A model generated the notes under the pieces. It did not search any database, was not told the origin of the DNA, and saw nothing but the letters and a program-made list of their open reading frames with translations. The translations under genes were made by a program, and so were the position numbers. Positions 24,390-32,750 of a DNA stretch of 64,000 nt are shown here, piece after piece. Origin of the DNA: Microbispora corallina (lineage in GTDB: Bacteria > Actinomycetota > Actinomycetes > Streptosporangiales > Streptosporangiaceae); the NCBI RefSeq assembly GCF_016863035.1, contig NZ_BOOC01000017.1:33759-97758 (forward strand), written 5' to 3'. Position 1 is the stretch's first letter, and each line of letters begins with the position of its first letter.

Positions 24390-24955
24390 CGGCCCCCCTC
24401 CGGGGCGGCGAGCGCGCCGATCACGTCGTCCACGGTCACCACCCTGATCAGCGGGCCGTACAGCCGCATGACGTCCAGCGCCCTGCGGTGGGCGTCGTCG
24501 TCGACCCCGGCGCAGGCGTCGGCGGCGACGTGGACCTCGACGCCCGCGTCGGCCGCCGCGAGGGCGGTCGACAGGACGCAGCAGTCGGTGGACACGCCGG
24601 CCAGCACGAGCGGCCGGTCCCCGACGGCGGCAGCCAGGGCGGGGGTCCACTTGCCGAACGTCACGGCGTCGACGGTCGGCCCGGCCTGGGCCGCGAACGC
24701 GTCGACGATCCGGTAGAGGGGGGAGCCGGGCGGCTCCAGCGCGAACGGCCACTGCTCGTAGTAGGCGACCCAGGCGCCGGACGGGACGTCCGGGGCGATG
24801 AACCGGGTGAACGTCACCCGGGGGGCCAGCGCCTCCACGAGCCGCCGTACGGGCTCGACCGTCTCGGCGAAGCGGGGGGTGAACCAGGGGCTGTCGGGGT
24901 CGGCGAACACGTTCTGCATGTCGACGACCGCCAGCCAGGGAGCCCGAGACGTCAC
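24386..24955 (-). CDS. Isochorismatase-family cysteine hydrolase
   Basis: 189 residues. The catalytic triad is visible: D12 in VVDMQNVF, K102 in TFGKWTP and C126 in STDCCVLSTAL. This layout covers nicotinamidases, N-carbamoylsarcosine amidases and ureido hydrolases; the exact activity is open. Starts at GTG 24955 overlapping the permease stop (GTGA), and its own stop overlaps the GntR start, so it is translated in series. Context suggests hydrolysis of an amide or ureide formed from the imported base, for example nicotinamide or a ring-opened product. Confidence 0.83.
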   Translation of the reverse strand: MTSRAPWLAVVDMQNVFADPDSPWFTPRFAETVEPVRRLVEALAPRVTFTRFIAPDVPSGAWVAYYEQWPFALEPPGSPLYRIVDAFAAQAGPTVDAVTFGKWTPALAAAVGDRPLVLAGVSTDCCVLSTALAAADAGVEVHVAADACAGVDDDAHRRALDVMRLYGPLIRVVTVDDVIGALAAPEGGR

Positions 24956-26445
24956 GCCCGCGCCTCCTCCGGCGCCGGGGCCTGGCTCTCCTGGACACGC
25001 ACGCCCGGCCGTCCCAGGAGCAGCGTCGCCGCGAACCCCAGCGCGAGCGCGACGAACACGCCCAGGTTGGCGTACGCCCAGGAGCCGTCCCTGCCGCCGA
25101 GCCCGAGCGGGCCCAGCAGGTAGCCCTGCCACTTCAGCCACCCGGCGGCGCCGTTGGTGACCAGGCCCCAGCCGGCGACGGTGGCGACGACGAGCACCGC
25201 GACGGGCAGCGCGCGGACGTCGCCGTACCGGCCGGACGGGCGGTAGAGGTCGGTCTCGTCGTAGTCGCGGCGGCGCAGCGCGATGTCGGCCAGCATGATC
25301 CCGCACCAGGCCGCGACCGGTACTCCGAGCGTGATGAGGAAGCCCATGAACGGCCCGAGGAAGTCGCCGGAGACGAAGACGATGTAGATCGTGCCGAGGA
25401 TCATGATCACGCCGTCGACGAAGGCGGCGACGTACCGGGGCACCGGCAGGCCCGCCGCGAGCAGCGCGAGGCCGGAGGAGTAGATGTCGAGCACCGCGCC
25501 GCCGACCAGGCCGAGCACCGCGACCAGCGCGAACGGGACGAGGAACCACGTCGGCAGGATCGTCGTGAGCGCTCCGATGGGGTCGGCGGCGATGGCGCCG
25601 TTGAGCTTGTCGTCGGAGCCCGCGAGCAGCAGGCCGAACACGAGCAGGACGAGCGGCGCCAGCGACGCACCGAACGTGGTCCACCCCACGACCCCGCGAC
25701 TGGAGGAGGCCCTCGGCAGGTAGCGCGAGTAGTCGGCCGCCGCGTTCACCCAGCCCAGCCCGAACCCGGTGGCCATGAACACGAGCGTGCCGATGAGCTC
25801 CTGCGCCGAGCCGGAGGGGACGGACGAGACCGCTCCCCAATGGATGTGGCCGGCCACGAGCACGACGTAGACGACCGTCAGGACGCCGGTGACGACCGTG
25901 ATCATGGTCTGCAGGCGCATGATCACGTCGAAGCCCATGACCCCGGCGACGACGATCAGCACGCTCACCAGGACGAGCGCGCCGACCTTCGTGGCGGTGC
26001 CGCCGCCCAGCCCCAGCCGCGAGAACACGGTCGCGGTCGCGAGCGTGGCGAGCGCCGTGAGGACGGTCTCCCAGCCGACGGTCAGGATCCAGGAGATCGC
26101 CGAGGGCAGGCGGTTGCCGCGCACGCCGAACGCGGCTCGGCTGAGGACCATGGTCGGCGCCGACCCCCGCTTGCCGGCCACCGAGATCAGCCCGCAGAGC
26201 AGGAAGGAGAAGACGATCCCGAGCGTTCCGGCGATCAGGGCCTGCCAGAACGAGACGTTGAACCCGAGCGCGAAGGAGCCGTAGCTGAGCCCGAGGATCG
26301 AGACGTTGGCCCCGAACCAGGGCCAGAACAGCTGCCGGGGCCGGCCCCTGCGCTCGGCGTCCCCGATCACGTCGATGCCGTGGGTCTCGATCCTCGCCTG
26401 CCGCGCCGCGGCGGGGACCGCGCCCGTGCCCTGTGTGTCCGTCAT
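24952..26445 (-). CDS. NCS1-family nucleobase/cytosine permease
   Basis: 497 residues, twelve helices. RGRPRQLFWPWFGANVSILG (about 34-53) and SRAAFGVRGNRLPSAISWI are the NCS1 signatures seen in cytosine, purine, allantoin and thiamine transporters. First gene of the four-gene operon. Start ATG 26445; 12 bases upstream begins the GTCTAGAC palindrome, so repression by the operon's GntR protein is likely. The substrate is not readable, but the downstream hydrolases suggest a nucleobase, nucleoside or nicotinamide-type compound. Confidence 0.86.
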   Translation of the reverse strand: MTDTQGTGAVPAAARQARIETHGIDVIGDAERRGRPRQLFWPWFGANVSILGLSYGSFALGFNVSFWQALIAGTLGIVFSFLLCGLISVAGKRGSAPTMVLSRAAFGVRGNRLPSAISWILTVGWETVLTALATLATATVFSRLGLGGGTATKVGALVLVSVLIVVAGVMGFDVIMRLQTMITVVTGVLTVVYVVLVAGHIHWGAVSSVPSGSAQELIGTLVFMATGFGLGWVNAAADYSRYLPRASSSRGVVGWTTFGASLAPLVLLVFGLLLAGSDDKLNGAIAADPIGALTTILPTWFLVPFALVAVLGLVGGAVLDIYSSGLALLAAGLPVPRYVAAFVDGVIMILGTIYIVFVSGDFLGPFMGFLITLGVPVAAWCGIMLADIALRRRDYDETDLYRPSGRYGDVRALPVAVLVVATVAGWGLVTNGAAGWLKWQGYLLGPLGLGGRDGSWAYANLGVFVALALGFAATLLLGRPGVRVQESQAPAPEEARA

Positions 26446-26451
26446 GGCACC

Positions 26452-26470
26452 CTACCTGTCTAGACCTGTT
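26452..26470. promoter_or_regulatory. GntR/HutC-type operator
   Basis: The palindrome GTCTAGAC (26458-26465) within CCTGTCTAGACCTG fits the GT-N-TA-N-AC pattern recognised by HutC-subfamily GntR proteins. It is 12 bases upstream of the permease ATG, and a GntR gene of that subfamily is third in this operon. Confidence 0.68.
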
Positions 26471-26513
26471 CAACGAACGGTAAGGGCAGGGCAACGCCGG
26501 CGCAAGAGGGCGT

Positions 26514-26960
26514 TCAGGGACGGTGGACGGGCGCCGGGCAGGAGAGCCCGAGCTGGGCGTACACCTCAAGCTGGTCGTAGAAGACCTGCTGGCTGACGAT
26601 CAGGCCGTTCTCGACCCCGAAGACCCAGCAGACGCGGGCGGTGGCGCGGCGGCCGGTGCCCTGGAGGACCTCGCCGTCCGGCAGCGTGAACGGTCCGGTG
26701 TGCGTGCCTGCGGCCATGCTCGTGGCGGCGACCTCGTCGCCCTCCGTGATCGTCTGCCAGACGGTGAGCGTCACGTCCGGGAAGGCCGTCCAGATGAGCT
26801 CGTGGTAGGAGAGGATCTGGTCCCGGTTGTCGCTCTGCCCGGGAGGTCCCACGGAGGCCGCCTGCGGGGCGAAGCAGCTCAGGACCGCCTCCGGGTCGTG
26901 GGCGTTGTAGGCCGTGAAGAAACGGTCCACCACGCTCACCGCGTTCACCACGTCCGGCAT
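26514..26960 (-). CDS. SnoaL-like/NTF2-fold ester cyclase family protein
   Basis: 148 residues. VVDRFFTAYNAHDPEAVLSC, TAFPDVTLTVWQTITEGDEV and CWVFGVENGLIVSQQVFYDQ are the usual blocks of polyketide-cyclase-like (SnoaL) proteins with the NTF2 cone fold. Many members are not enzymes of polyketide pathways, and no polyketide gene is nearby, so its substrate is unknown. Single gene upstream of, but not overlapping, the permease operon. Confidence 0.75.
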   Translation of the reverse strand: MPDVVNAVSVVDRFFTAYNAHDPEAVLSCFAPQAASVGPPGQSDNRDQILSYHELIWTAFPDVTLTVWQTITEGDEVAATSMAAGTHTGPFTLPDGEVLQGTGRRATARVCWVFGVENGLIVSQQVFYDQLEVYAQLGLSCPAPVHRP

Positions 26961-27132
26961 GGGAAGCCTCCCTCCTGGGCGCGTGTCTCAACGGTACCGG
27001 GGGGCGGGCCCGCCGCTCCTCCCAGGCCTTGTCGTCCGATGCAGGCTGACCTGCTGCTTCTCAGTGTGCGAAGCCCGCATCATGCCGTACGGCACGGGTA
27101 GGCCACGCTGCTCGGCAGAAGGGAGGAACGCC

Positions 27133-27630
27133 ATGGCGATCCGGCATGACCGCACGGAGGACGACCCGCGCACGTCGCCGTCGGCGCCCCAGGACCGCAG
27201 CACCCGGATCACCCGGGGGATCGCCCGCACGACGGCGATGGCGGGCTCCTTCCCGGCGATCCTGATCGCCGCGCTCCTCGCGCTGGCCTGGGTGGTGGGC
27301 GGGCTGTTCGTGTCCGGCGGCTACGGCAACACCGGCTACCAGCTTCCCGTCTCGACCATCTCCTCGATCGTCACGTTCGTGATGGTCTTCGTGATCCAGT
27401 CGAGCCAGAACCGCGACAGCCGCGCGCTCCAGGCGAAGATCGACGCGCAGAACGACGTGCTCGCCGCCGTCGCCCGCCACCTGGGCCTGGAGAACGACCA
27501 GTACCTGCTGACCCGGCTGGTGGGGCTGGAGGAGGCCCCGGAGGCGGAGATCGACCGGGAGCAGCGCAGGGTCCGCGGCAGCGCGAGCAGGACCGCCGAC
27601 GTCCTCGGCGAGGACGAGGACGACGCCTGA
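27133..27630 (+). CDS. Low-affinity iron permease family protein
   Basis: 165 residues. Two hydrophobic helices (about 40-62 and 75-95) are followed by VFVIQSSQNRDSRALQAKID, the conserved stretch of the low-affinity iron permease (Fet4-like) family in bacteria. Most bacterial members are short like this one and their transport role is unproven; a stress-related membrane function is equally possible. Start ATG 27133 with GGGAGG 6 bases upstream. The charged C-terminal tail is cytoplasmic and rich in Glu and Asp. Confidence 0.8.
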   Translation: MAIRHDRTEDDPRTSPSAPQDRSTRITRGIARTTAMAGSFPAILIAALLALAWVVGGLFVSGGYGNTGYQLPVSTISSIVTFVMVFVIQSSQNRDSRALQAKIDAQNDVLAAVARHLGLENDQYLLTRLVGLEEAPEAEIDREQRRVRGSASRTADVLGEDEDDA

Positions 27631-27667
27631 CGACGTCCGCCACGCCTGGCCCCGGCGCGGGCCGCCG

Positions 27668-28276
27668 TCAGAGCCAGCCGCTGTGCCGCGCGACCCGGAC
27701 GGCCTCCATGCGGTTGCGGGTGCCGGTCTTCATGATGCAGGACGACAGGTGGTTCCTGACCGTGCTCTCCGACAGGTGGAGGCGCCCCGAGATGTCGGCG
27801 GCCGTCGACCCGTCCGCGGCGGCGATCAGCACCTCCCGCTCGCGCGGCGTGAGCGGGCTCGGCCCGGCGCTCAGGGCCGCCGCGGCCAGCGCGGGGTCGA
27901 CGACCGTCTCGCCCGCGAGGACCCGCCGTACGGCCTGGGCCAGCTCGTCGACCGGCCGGTCCTTGACCACGAAGCCCCGGGCCCCGGCGTCGAGCGCCCG
28001 GCGCAGGTAGCCCGGCCGGCCGAACGTGGTCACGATGACCACGGCGCACCCGGGCAGCGCGGCGCGCAGGTCGGCCGTCACGTCGAGCCCGCTCCCGCCG
28101 GGCAGCTCGATGTCGAGCAGGACGACGTCCGGCCGGACCCGCGTCGCGGCCGGCATGACCTCCTCGGCGGAGCCGACCTGCGCCACCACCTCGAGGTCGT
28201 CCTCCAGGTCGAGCAGCGCGGCGAGGGCGTCCCGCATCATGCCCTGGTCCTCGACGATGAGCACTCGGGTCGTCAT
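27668..28276 (-). CDS. NarL/FixJ-family response regulator
   Basis: 202 residues. Receiver domain with D9-E-D10-type acidic pair at the N-terminus, phospho-acceptor D55 in VVLLDIELPGG and K in GFVVKDRP. The LuxR-type HTH (about 138-200) contains LTPREREVLIAAADGSTAAD and LSESTVRNHLSSCIMKTG. The ATG overlaps the stop of the sensor kinase gene (ATGA), so the two form a two-component pair with the kinase first. The signal is unknown; such pairs (DesK/NarL class) often sense membrane state or cell-envelope stress. Confidence 0.9.
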   Translation of the reverse strand: MTTRVLIVEDQGMMRDALAALLDLEDDLEVVAQVGSAEEVMPAATRVRPDVVLLDIELPGGSGLDVTADLRAALPGCAVVIVTTFGRPGYLRRALDAGARGFVVKDRPVDELAQAVRRVLAGETVVDPALAAAALSAGPSPLTPREREVLIAAADGSTAADISGRLHLSESTVRNHLSSCIMKTGTRNRMEAVRVARHSGWL

Positions 28277-29433
28277 GGCCCTCCCTCCACTCCGGCGTGC
28301 GGGACCTCCGCGGCGAGGACGAACCCGCCCGGAAGGCTCGTCGCGCGCAACCGGCCCCCGGCCGCCGCCAGCCGCTCGCGCAGGCCGCGCAGCCCGCTCC
28401 CGGACGCGGCCGCCGGATCGCCTCCCGCGCCGTCGTCGCGGATCTCCGCGAGGACCGGGTCGACGTCGCGGCGGACGGTGATGCGGCACCGCCGCGCCCC
28501 CGAATGCCGCACGACATTGGTCACGCCCTCGCGGACCACCCAGCTCAGCAGCATGTCGGTCTCCGGGGACAGCGCCGGTCCCGACTCCTCGACCACGCAC
28601 TCGATGCCGGCCGTCGCCAGGGCGGCCCGGGCCGTGTCGAGCTCGAAGGCGAGGCTCGCGTCCCGGTACCCGGTGACGGCCTCCCGCACCTCGGTCAGGG
28701 CCTGCCGCCCGATGGCCTCGATGTCCGAGGCGTGCCGCACCGCCGCGGCGGTGTCGCGCGGCGCGAGTCGCCGTACGGCCTCGGCCTTGACCACGACCAT
28801 CGAGAGCGTGTGCCCGAGGAGGTCGTGCAGGTCGCGGGCGAAGCGCAGCCGCTCCGCCGAGACGGCGGAGGCGGCCAGCTGCTCGCGGGTGCGGGCCAGG
28901 TCGGCGATGACCTCGGCCATGCGCCGGAAGCCGTACGTGGTCATCCCTGCGAGCATCGAGGTCACCCCGGTGCCCCAGAGCGCGTCGCTCCAGGAGCCGG
29001 AGACCGCCGCCTGCGTCACGCCTCCGGCGAGGGCCGTCACGGCGATCAGCACGGGAGCCGCGCGCAGCGGCATCACGGCGGCGACGGCCACGGCGAGCAG
29101 GCTGTAGAGGGTGAACCAGTCCCCGGCGGGGAAGGCGGCGGTCGCGGCCACCGTGACGGCGGCCAGCAGCAGGACGAGCGCCTGGGGGATGCGCCTGCGG
29201 ACCGCCCAGGGACGGCGCGCGGACGTCAGGGCGGTGACGAACGACCCGCCCGCGACGGCGGCGGCCGCCCAGACGGCCCAGGCCGGGCCCGCCTCCCCGG
29301 CGGACGCCAGCGGGGCGACGAGCAGCAGCGCCGCCAGCGCCAGCGCGGGCAGCGGCCCCTCGACGAGCGCCCGCCATCCCCGCGGACGGCACGCGCCGTT
29401 CCGCTGGGGGGAGAAGGCCGCCATGCCCGCCAT
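28273..29433 (-). CDS. Membrane sensor histidine kinase (HisKA_3, DesK-like)
   Basis: About 386 residues from ATG 29433 (ATG 29424 is an alternative; an in-frame start near 29613 adds an unlikely Pro/Arg-rich leader). Five to six membrane helices fill residues 25-165, followed by a short coiled stretch. The HisKA_3 dimerisation helix has ERLRFARDLHDLLGHTLSMV, with the phospho-acceptor in DLHDLLGH. The HATPase domain has VREGVTNVVRHSGA and the G-box SGSGLRGLRERLA. Stop overlaps the response regulator start. Probably reads an envelope signal through its membrane part. Confidence 0.88.
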   Translation of the reverse strand: MAGMAAFSPQRNGACRPRGWRALVEGPLPALALAALLLVAPLASAGEAGPAWAVWAAAAVAGGSFVTALTSARRPWAVRRRIPQALVLLLAAVTVAATAAFPAGDWFTLYSLLAVAVAAVMPLRAAPVLIAVTALAGGVTQAAVSGSWSDALWGTGVTSMLAGMTTYGFRRMAEVIADLARTREQLAASAVSAERLRFARDLHDLLGHTLSMVVVKAEAVRRLAPRDTAAAVRHASDIEAIGRQALTEVREAVTGYRDASLAFELDTARAALATAGIECVVEESGPALSPETDMLLSWVVREGVTNVVRHSGARRCRITVRRDVDPVLAEIRDDGAGGDPAAASGSGLRGLRERLAAAGGRLRATSLPGGFVLAAEVPHAGVEGGP

Positions 29434-29797
29434 TATGGGCGTCCACGATCGCTGCGGCGACGGCGCGCCTGCGCGCTCCGGTGATCCGGTGTCCCGTGAC
29501 GTCCGTCCGTCACGGTCATGGTCCGCGGGCGGCGGCGCCGTCCCGGAAGGTCGCGACGGTACCCGCGGTGCGGGGACGTCCGGTGCCTTCGGGACCGGCG
29601 GCGTCACTGACATCCCCTGCGGCGCGGCTGAGAGGGCCGCGCCGGGGTGGCGGTCGTCGCGGTGAGGACCGGCTGCGCCGGGGTGGCGGTCGTCGCGGTG
29701 GGGACGGCCGCGGCACCGGGCATCGGACGGTTTCGCGGGTGGGCCGGCGCGTTCGGCCCTACGGACTGGGGTCGGCCGGTGGGCGCGAGGGGCCGCG
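29434..29797. other. Gene-free stretch with a 36-bp direct repeat
   Basis: 364 bases between the sensor kinase start and the DUF6069 stop. I see no gene that I trust. It contains the direct repeat described at 29639-29700 and GC-rich sequence that keeps several frames open; it must also hold the promoter of the two-component pair. Confidence 0.5.
29639..29700. repeat. 36-bp-period direct repeat, two copies
   Basis: A 26-base string (beginning GCGCCGGGGTGGCGGTCG) occurs at 29639-29664 and again, identical, at 29675-29700. The 36-base period is a multiple of three, but no convincing gene covers it. Confidence 0.75.
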
Positions 29798-30235
29798 TCA
29801 TCGGTCGCGTCCCGTCCGCCGCACGGTGCCGGTGAGCCCGCCGATCAGCACGGCGGCCACGGCGAGGTGCATGCAGGCCAGCGCCGCCTTCGCGCCCCCG
29901 GTCACGCCGCCGAGCGGGCCGGTGAGGGAGACGGCGAACACGGCCGCGGCGATGACGAGCCAGGCGGCGCGGGGCCGCGGCACGTTCCTCTCCAGCAGGG
30001 CGATGAGGGCAAGGGCGAGAAGCCCGCAGAGTGCGCTGGTGACGGCGACGGCCACGGCCCCGACGTTCTGGACGCCCGTTCCGGCCGACGCGCGAAGGTC
30101 GACTCCGGCGACCGGGCCGGCGACGGCCCACACGGCCAGCGCCGCGGCGACGGAACCGAGGACGGCCAGGAGCCGCAGCCCCCAAGCCGTACGGGAACGG
30201 GTGGAGTTCGGGGAGGTGGTCAGATCGGATGCCAT
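29798..30235 (-). CDS. DUF6069-like four-helix membrane protein
   Basis: 145 residues with four hydrophobic helices (about 20-40, 55-80, 92-110 and 118-136). The layout, with WAVAGPVAGVDLRA between helices 1 and 2 and PLGGVTGGAKAALACMHLAV near the end, fits the actinobacterial DUF6069 family of unknown function by recall. Start at ATG 30235, which has AAGGGGGA 8 bases upstream; an in-frame start 18 bases earlier lies within that ribosome site. No partner gene is evident. Confidence 0.68.
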   Translation of the reverse strand: MASDLTTSPNSTRSRTAWGLRLLAVLGSVAAALAVWAVAGPVAGVDLRASAGTGVQNVGAVAVAVTSALCGLLALALIALLERNVPRPRAAWLVIAAAVFAVSLTGPLGGVTGGAKAALACMHLAVAAVLIGGLTGTVRRTGRDR

Positions 30236-30361
30236 CGGGAGGTCCCCCTTCACGGGCCGGGCGTGGCGTACGCCTCGACGCTAGAAGCGGGGGAGGTCCC
30301 TCCGGCAGAGCGGTATGTCGCCTCCTCACCAGGACGAATCGCCTAGACGGCGCTGTCCCGG

Positions 30362-30781
30362 TCAGGCGGAGGCGGTGTCCTCGGACTGCGGGCGCTGCCC
30401 GGGGACCGGGCCCTTCCTGGCGGCCTCGATCGCGTCGTCCAGTGTCGGCTCGACGAGGAAGGCGGCGCGCAGCCCGGTGATGGTGAGGATCCGGCCCAGA
30501 TGGGGCGGCACCCCGGTGAGCACCAGCGGGCTGTCCTGCTCACGGCTCTGGTTGAGCAGCATGACGAGCACGCCCACGCCCATCGAGTCGCAGAACGTGA
30601 TCTCGCTCAGGTCGAGGATCAGCGCGGCGGGCTGCGCCGCCTCCCAGGCCTCCTTGACCTGTTTGTGGAACAGCCCGGCGTGGTGGTAGTCCAGATCACC
30701 TGAGGCCCGGGCGACGATGAAGTCCTCGTGCAGCCCTAGGGACACGGCGAAGCTCTCGGACGGGTCGATCTGGTCGGCCAT
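30362..30781 (-). CDS. STAS-domain anti-sigma factor antagonist
   Basis: 139 residues. The STAS fold has ARASGDLDYHHAG and the phosphorylation site ITFCDSMGVGVLVML with S66, so it should be switched off by a serine kinase (anti-sigma factor) and reactivated by a phosphatase, freeing a SigB/SigF-type sigma factor. No anti-sigma or phosphatase gene is beside it, as is common for the many paralogues in actinomycetes. A perfect palindrome lies about 45 bases upstream of the start. The C-terminal tail after residue 120 is acidic and probably disordered. Confidence 0.85.
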   Translation of the reverse strand: MADQIDPSESFAVSLGLHEDFIVARASGDLDYHHAGLFHKQVKEAWEAAQPAALILDLSEITFCDSMGVGVLVMLLNQSREQDSPLVLTGVPPHLGRILTITGLRAAFLVEPTLDDAIEAARKGPVPGQRPQSEDTASA

Positions 30782-30823
30782 GGGATTCCTGTCGTCGGCT
30801 CGCAGGGGTCAGGGCGAGCGTCT

Positions 30824-30841
30824 CCTGGTATGTCTACCAGG
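30824..30841. promoter_or_regulatory. Palindrome upstream of STAS gene
   Basis: CCTGGT-ATGTCT-ACCAGG, a perfect 6-bp inverted repeat with 6-base spacer, 43 bases upstream of the STAS start, close to where a promoter should be. The cognate regulator is unknown. Confidence 0.5.
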
Positions 30842-31069
30842 CATTCGAAGGAGTCCCCACCGTGGGTTGCGTCGTGTCCGCCGTGGTACCGGCCGCGCGC
30901 GGGCGCCCGCACGCCGCCGGAATGCGTCCACGAGTCCCGTCCCGCGCGTCGGGTTCAGGGACGCGCGTGGCCCCGCCGTCGCCCGGGGCCCGCACCGATT
31001 CCGGCACGGCAGCCGGCCCCGGATCCGGCCCGGAAGCCGGCCGGGTGGGAACAGCGGGCAGGTCCGGGA

Positions 31070-31762
31070 TCAGTGGGCGTGGCGCCCGCTCCCGGCGTCG
31101 CCCTCCGTGCCGCCGCGCCGGTCGTCCCGGCTCGCGTCCGCGTCCGGGACGCTGCCGATGCCTGCGTCCGTGCCGGTGCCGGCGTCCGTGTCCGCGCGTG
31201 TGCCTGCGTCCCTGCTCGCGTCCGTGCGCACGTCCGTGCCTGCGCCGGTGTACGCGCCGTACGGGTCGTCGTACGGGAGGCGTCGCTCGCCGGCCGGGTC
31301 GCCCTCCCGGTGCCGCGTCTCGCCGTCCGGCCTGAGGCCGCCGGCCTCGCCGCCGGCCGTGGCGGGCTCGTCGGCGAGGACCGGGCTCTCACCGGCCGGG
31401 TCCCAGAGGGGCAGGCCGGGCGGGTCCTCGCGCAGGGAGGTGGGCCAGTCGAGGTCGTAGTAGCTGTAGAGGTCGTGCTCCTGCTCGGGGGAGAGGTGGC
31501 CGTCGTCGTCCGGGGCCACCGAGGGGGCGTCCTTGACGTACGCCTTCTCGTACGGGACCTCGACGTGATCGGCGACCCAGTCGGCGTCCTTGAAGGGGAC
31601 GAAGGCCCGCTTGGTCCCGAACAGACCCGTCTTCACGCACAGCCACTCGGGCCGCCCGGTCGCGTCGTCGAGGAAGACGTTCTTGACCTCGCCGACCTTG
31701 TCTCCGTTCGGGTCGTACACCGGGTGGTCGAGGACCATGGAGATCTGCTCGCGCGTGATCAT
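31070..31762 (-). CDS. PRC-barrel domain protein with low-complexity tail
   Basis: 230 residues. The N-terminal PRC-barrel (about 1-80) contains LDHPVYDPNGDKVGEVKNVF and RPEWLCVKTGLFGTKRAFVP, as in many actinomycete stress proteins. ATG 31762 is chosen because AAGGAGG lies 5 bases before it; an ATG 15 bases further upstream overlaps that site. From about residue 130 the chain becomes acidic and repetitive (alternating TDAG, TGTD, DA-rich units to the end), probably disordered. PRC-barrels of this type mediate protein contacts at the membrane or RNA machinery; the partner is unknown. Confidence 0.82.
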   Translation of the reverse strand: MITREQISMVLDHPVYDPNGDKVGEVKNVFLDDATGRPEWLCVKTGLFGTKRAFVPFKDADWVADHVEVPYEKAYVKDAPSVAPDDDGHLSPEQEHDLYSYYDLDWPTSLREDPPGLPLWDPAGESPVLADEPATAGGEAGGLRPDGETRHREGDPAGERRLPYDDPYGAYTGAGTDVRTDASRDAGTRADTDAGTGTDAGIGSVPDADASRDDRRGGTEGDAGSGRHAH

Positions 31763-32017
31763 CCGTTCCTCCTTCATCGCGTAAACGAACCCTCATGGCT
31801 TACCGCCTCGAATGGAGTGAAAACCACTTCAGGGCGTCGAATCGCCCTAGGGGTCATTCAGCGTGGCGCGTTTCCGCAGGTCAATTCGGTGGTTTACGTG
31901 TTGTGAGAAATATCTCCATTGGCGGGTGAAAGGTTCATCTACATTGGGGACGAGGATCTCCGAGGCGTTGTCCCCGGCCCGGACCGGCCCTGGATCCGGC
32001 GGCGTAATGTGACGCAC

Positions 32018-32242
32018 ATGGGGCGGACCGTGAAAATGACCGCGACCGTCAGCAAGGCGGGGGACCACCTCTACTGCGCCCGATGCGTGCAGGTCGAGAT
32101 GGCCTGTGAGGGCCGTACGGTCGACGAGGCGCTGGGCCGTCTCCGCCGGGCGCTGGAGCGTCACTTCCAGGACAGGCCCCTTCCGCCGCTCCCTCCTGAG
32201 GAGCCCATGGTGGTGCCGATCGAGATCCGGGTCCCGGTCTGA
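32018..32242 (+). CDS. HicB-like antitoxin-fold protein
   Basis: 74 residues if ATG 32018 is used; ATG 32036 (MTATVSKAGDHLYCARCVQV) is an equally good start and the frame is open back to 31919. The core MTATVSKAGDHLYCARCVQV, EGRTVDEALGRLRRALERHF matches the HicB partial RNase-H fold (substrate-like sheet, then the VDEAL..LR.AL helix). No HicA toxin gene is found next to it, so it is either an orphan or used in another role. The C-terminal IEIRVPV strand is also typical. Confidence 0.62.
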   Translation: MGRTVKMTATVSKAGDHLYCARCVQVEMACEGRTVDEALGRLRRALERHFQDRPLPPLPPEEPMVVPIEIRVPV

Positions 32243-32320
32243 ACGGCGCTCCTCCCGTTTCGTCGGTCCCGGCGGCTAGCATCGCCGCCGAACGACGTCC
32301 CGCGACGAGAGGCCAGGGCC

Positions 32321-32659
32321 ATGGCGGAGATCACCGACGACCACATGCGCGAGATGCTCACGAAGTCCAGGCCGTACACGGTCGTGCTGCTCAGGGCGAC
32401 CCCGAAGCGCAACGAGCCCGGCGCCGACGCCGTGGTCTGGGAGCACGGCCGGCGCAACTTCGAGCTGCGGGAGCGCGGCGTGCTCGCGATCGTCTGCCCG
32501 ATCACCGACGACAGCGGGTGGAGCGGGATCGGCCTGTTCGACGCCACGCCCGAGGAGACGGCCCGCATCATGGACGACGACCCCGGAGTCAAGGCGGGCG
32601 TGTTCACCTACGAGGTCCATCCCGGCCGCTCGTTCCCCGGAGACGCGCTTCCCGCCTGA
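32321..32659 (+). CDS. YCII-related domain protein
   Basis: 112 residues. The dimeric alpha/beta-barrel YCII-like fold is suggested by YTVVLLRATPKR, VWEHGRRNFELRERGVLAIV and the C-terminal DPGVKAGVFTYEVHPGRSFP. YciI-like proteins often share a His-Asp pair (here H42 region and D78-80 region) but their reactions are mostly unknown. Start ATG with ACGAGAGGC upstream. Single gene; no operon partner within 60 bases apart from the HicB-like gene before it. Confidence 0.72.
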   Translation: MAEITDDHMREMLTKSRPYTVVLLRATPKRNEPGADAVVWEHGRRNFELRERGVLAIVCPITDDSGWSGIGLFDATPEETARIMDDDPGVKAGVFTYEVHPGRSFPGDALPA

Positions 32660-32750
32660 ACCCGTCCCCCCCGGCGTGACGGGTCCGCCCCCGCCGGATC
32701 CCGGGCGGGACGGCGGGGTTCCGGCGGGGGGCGGACGCCTGGGCGGGCGG

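Noticed and set aside
30782..31069. Coding sequence between the STAS and PRC-barrel genes
   Set aside because: Open plus-strand frames here translate to Arg/Pro/Ser-rich or valine-alternating low-complexity strings, which are complements of the PRC-barrel protein's repetitive tail.
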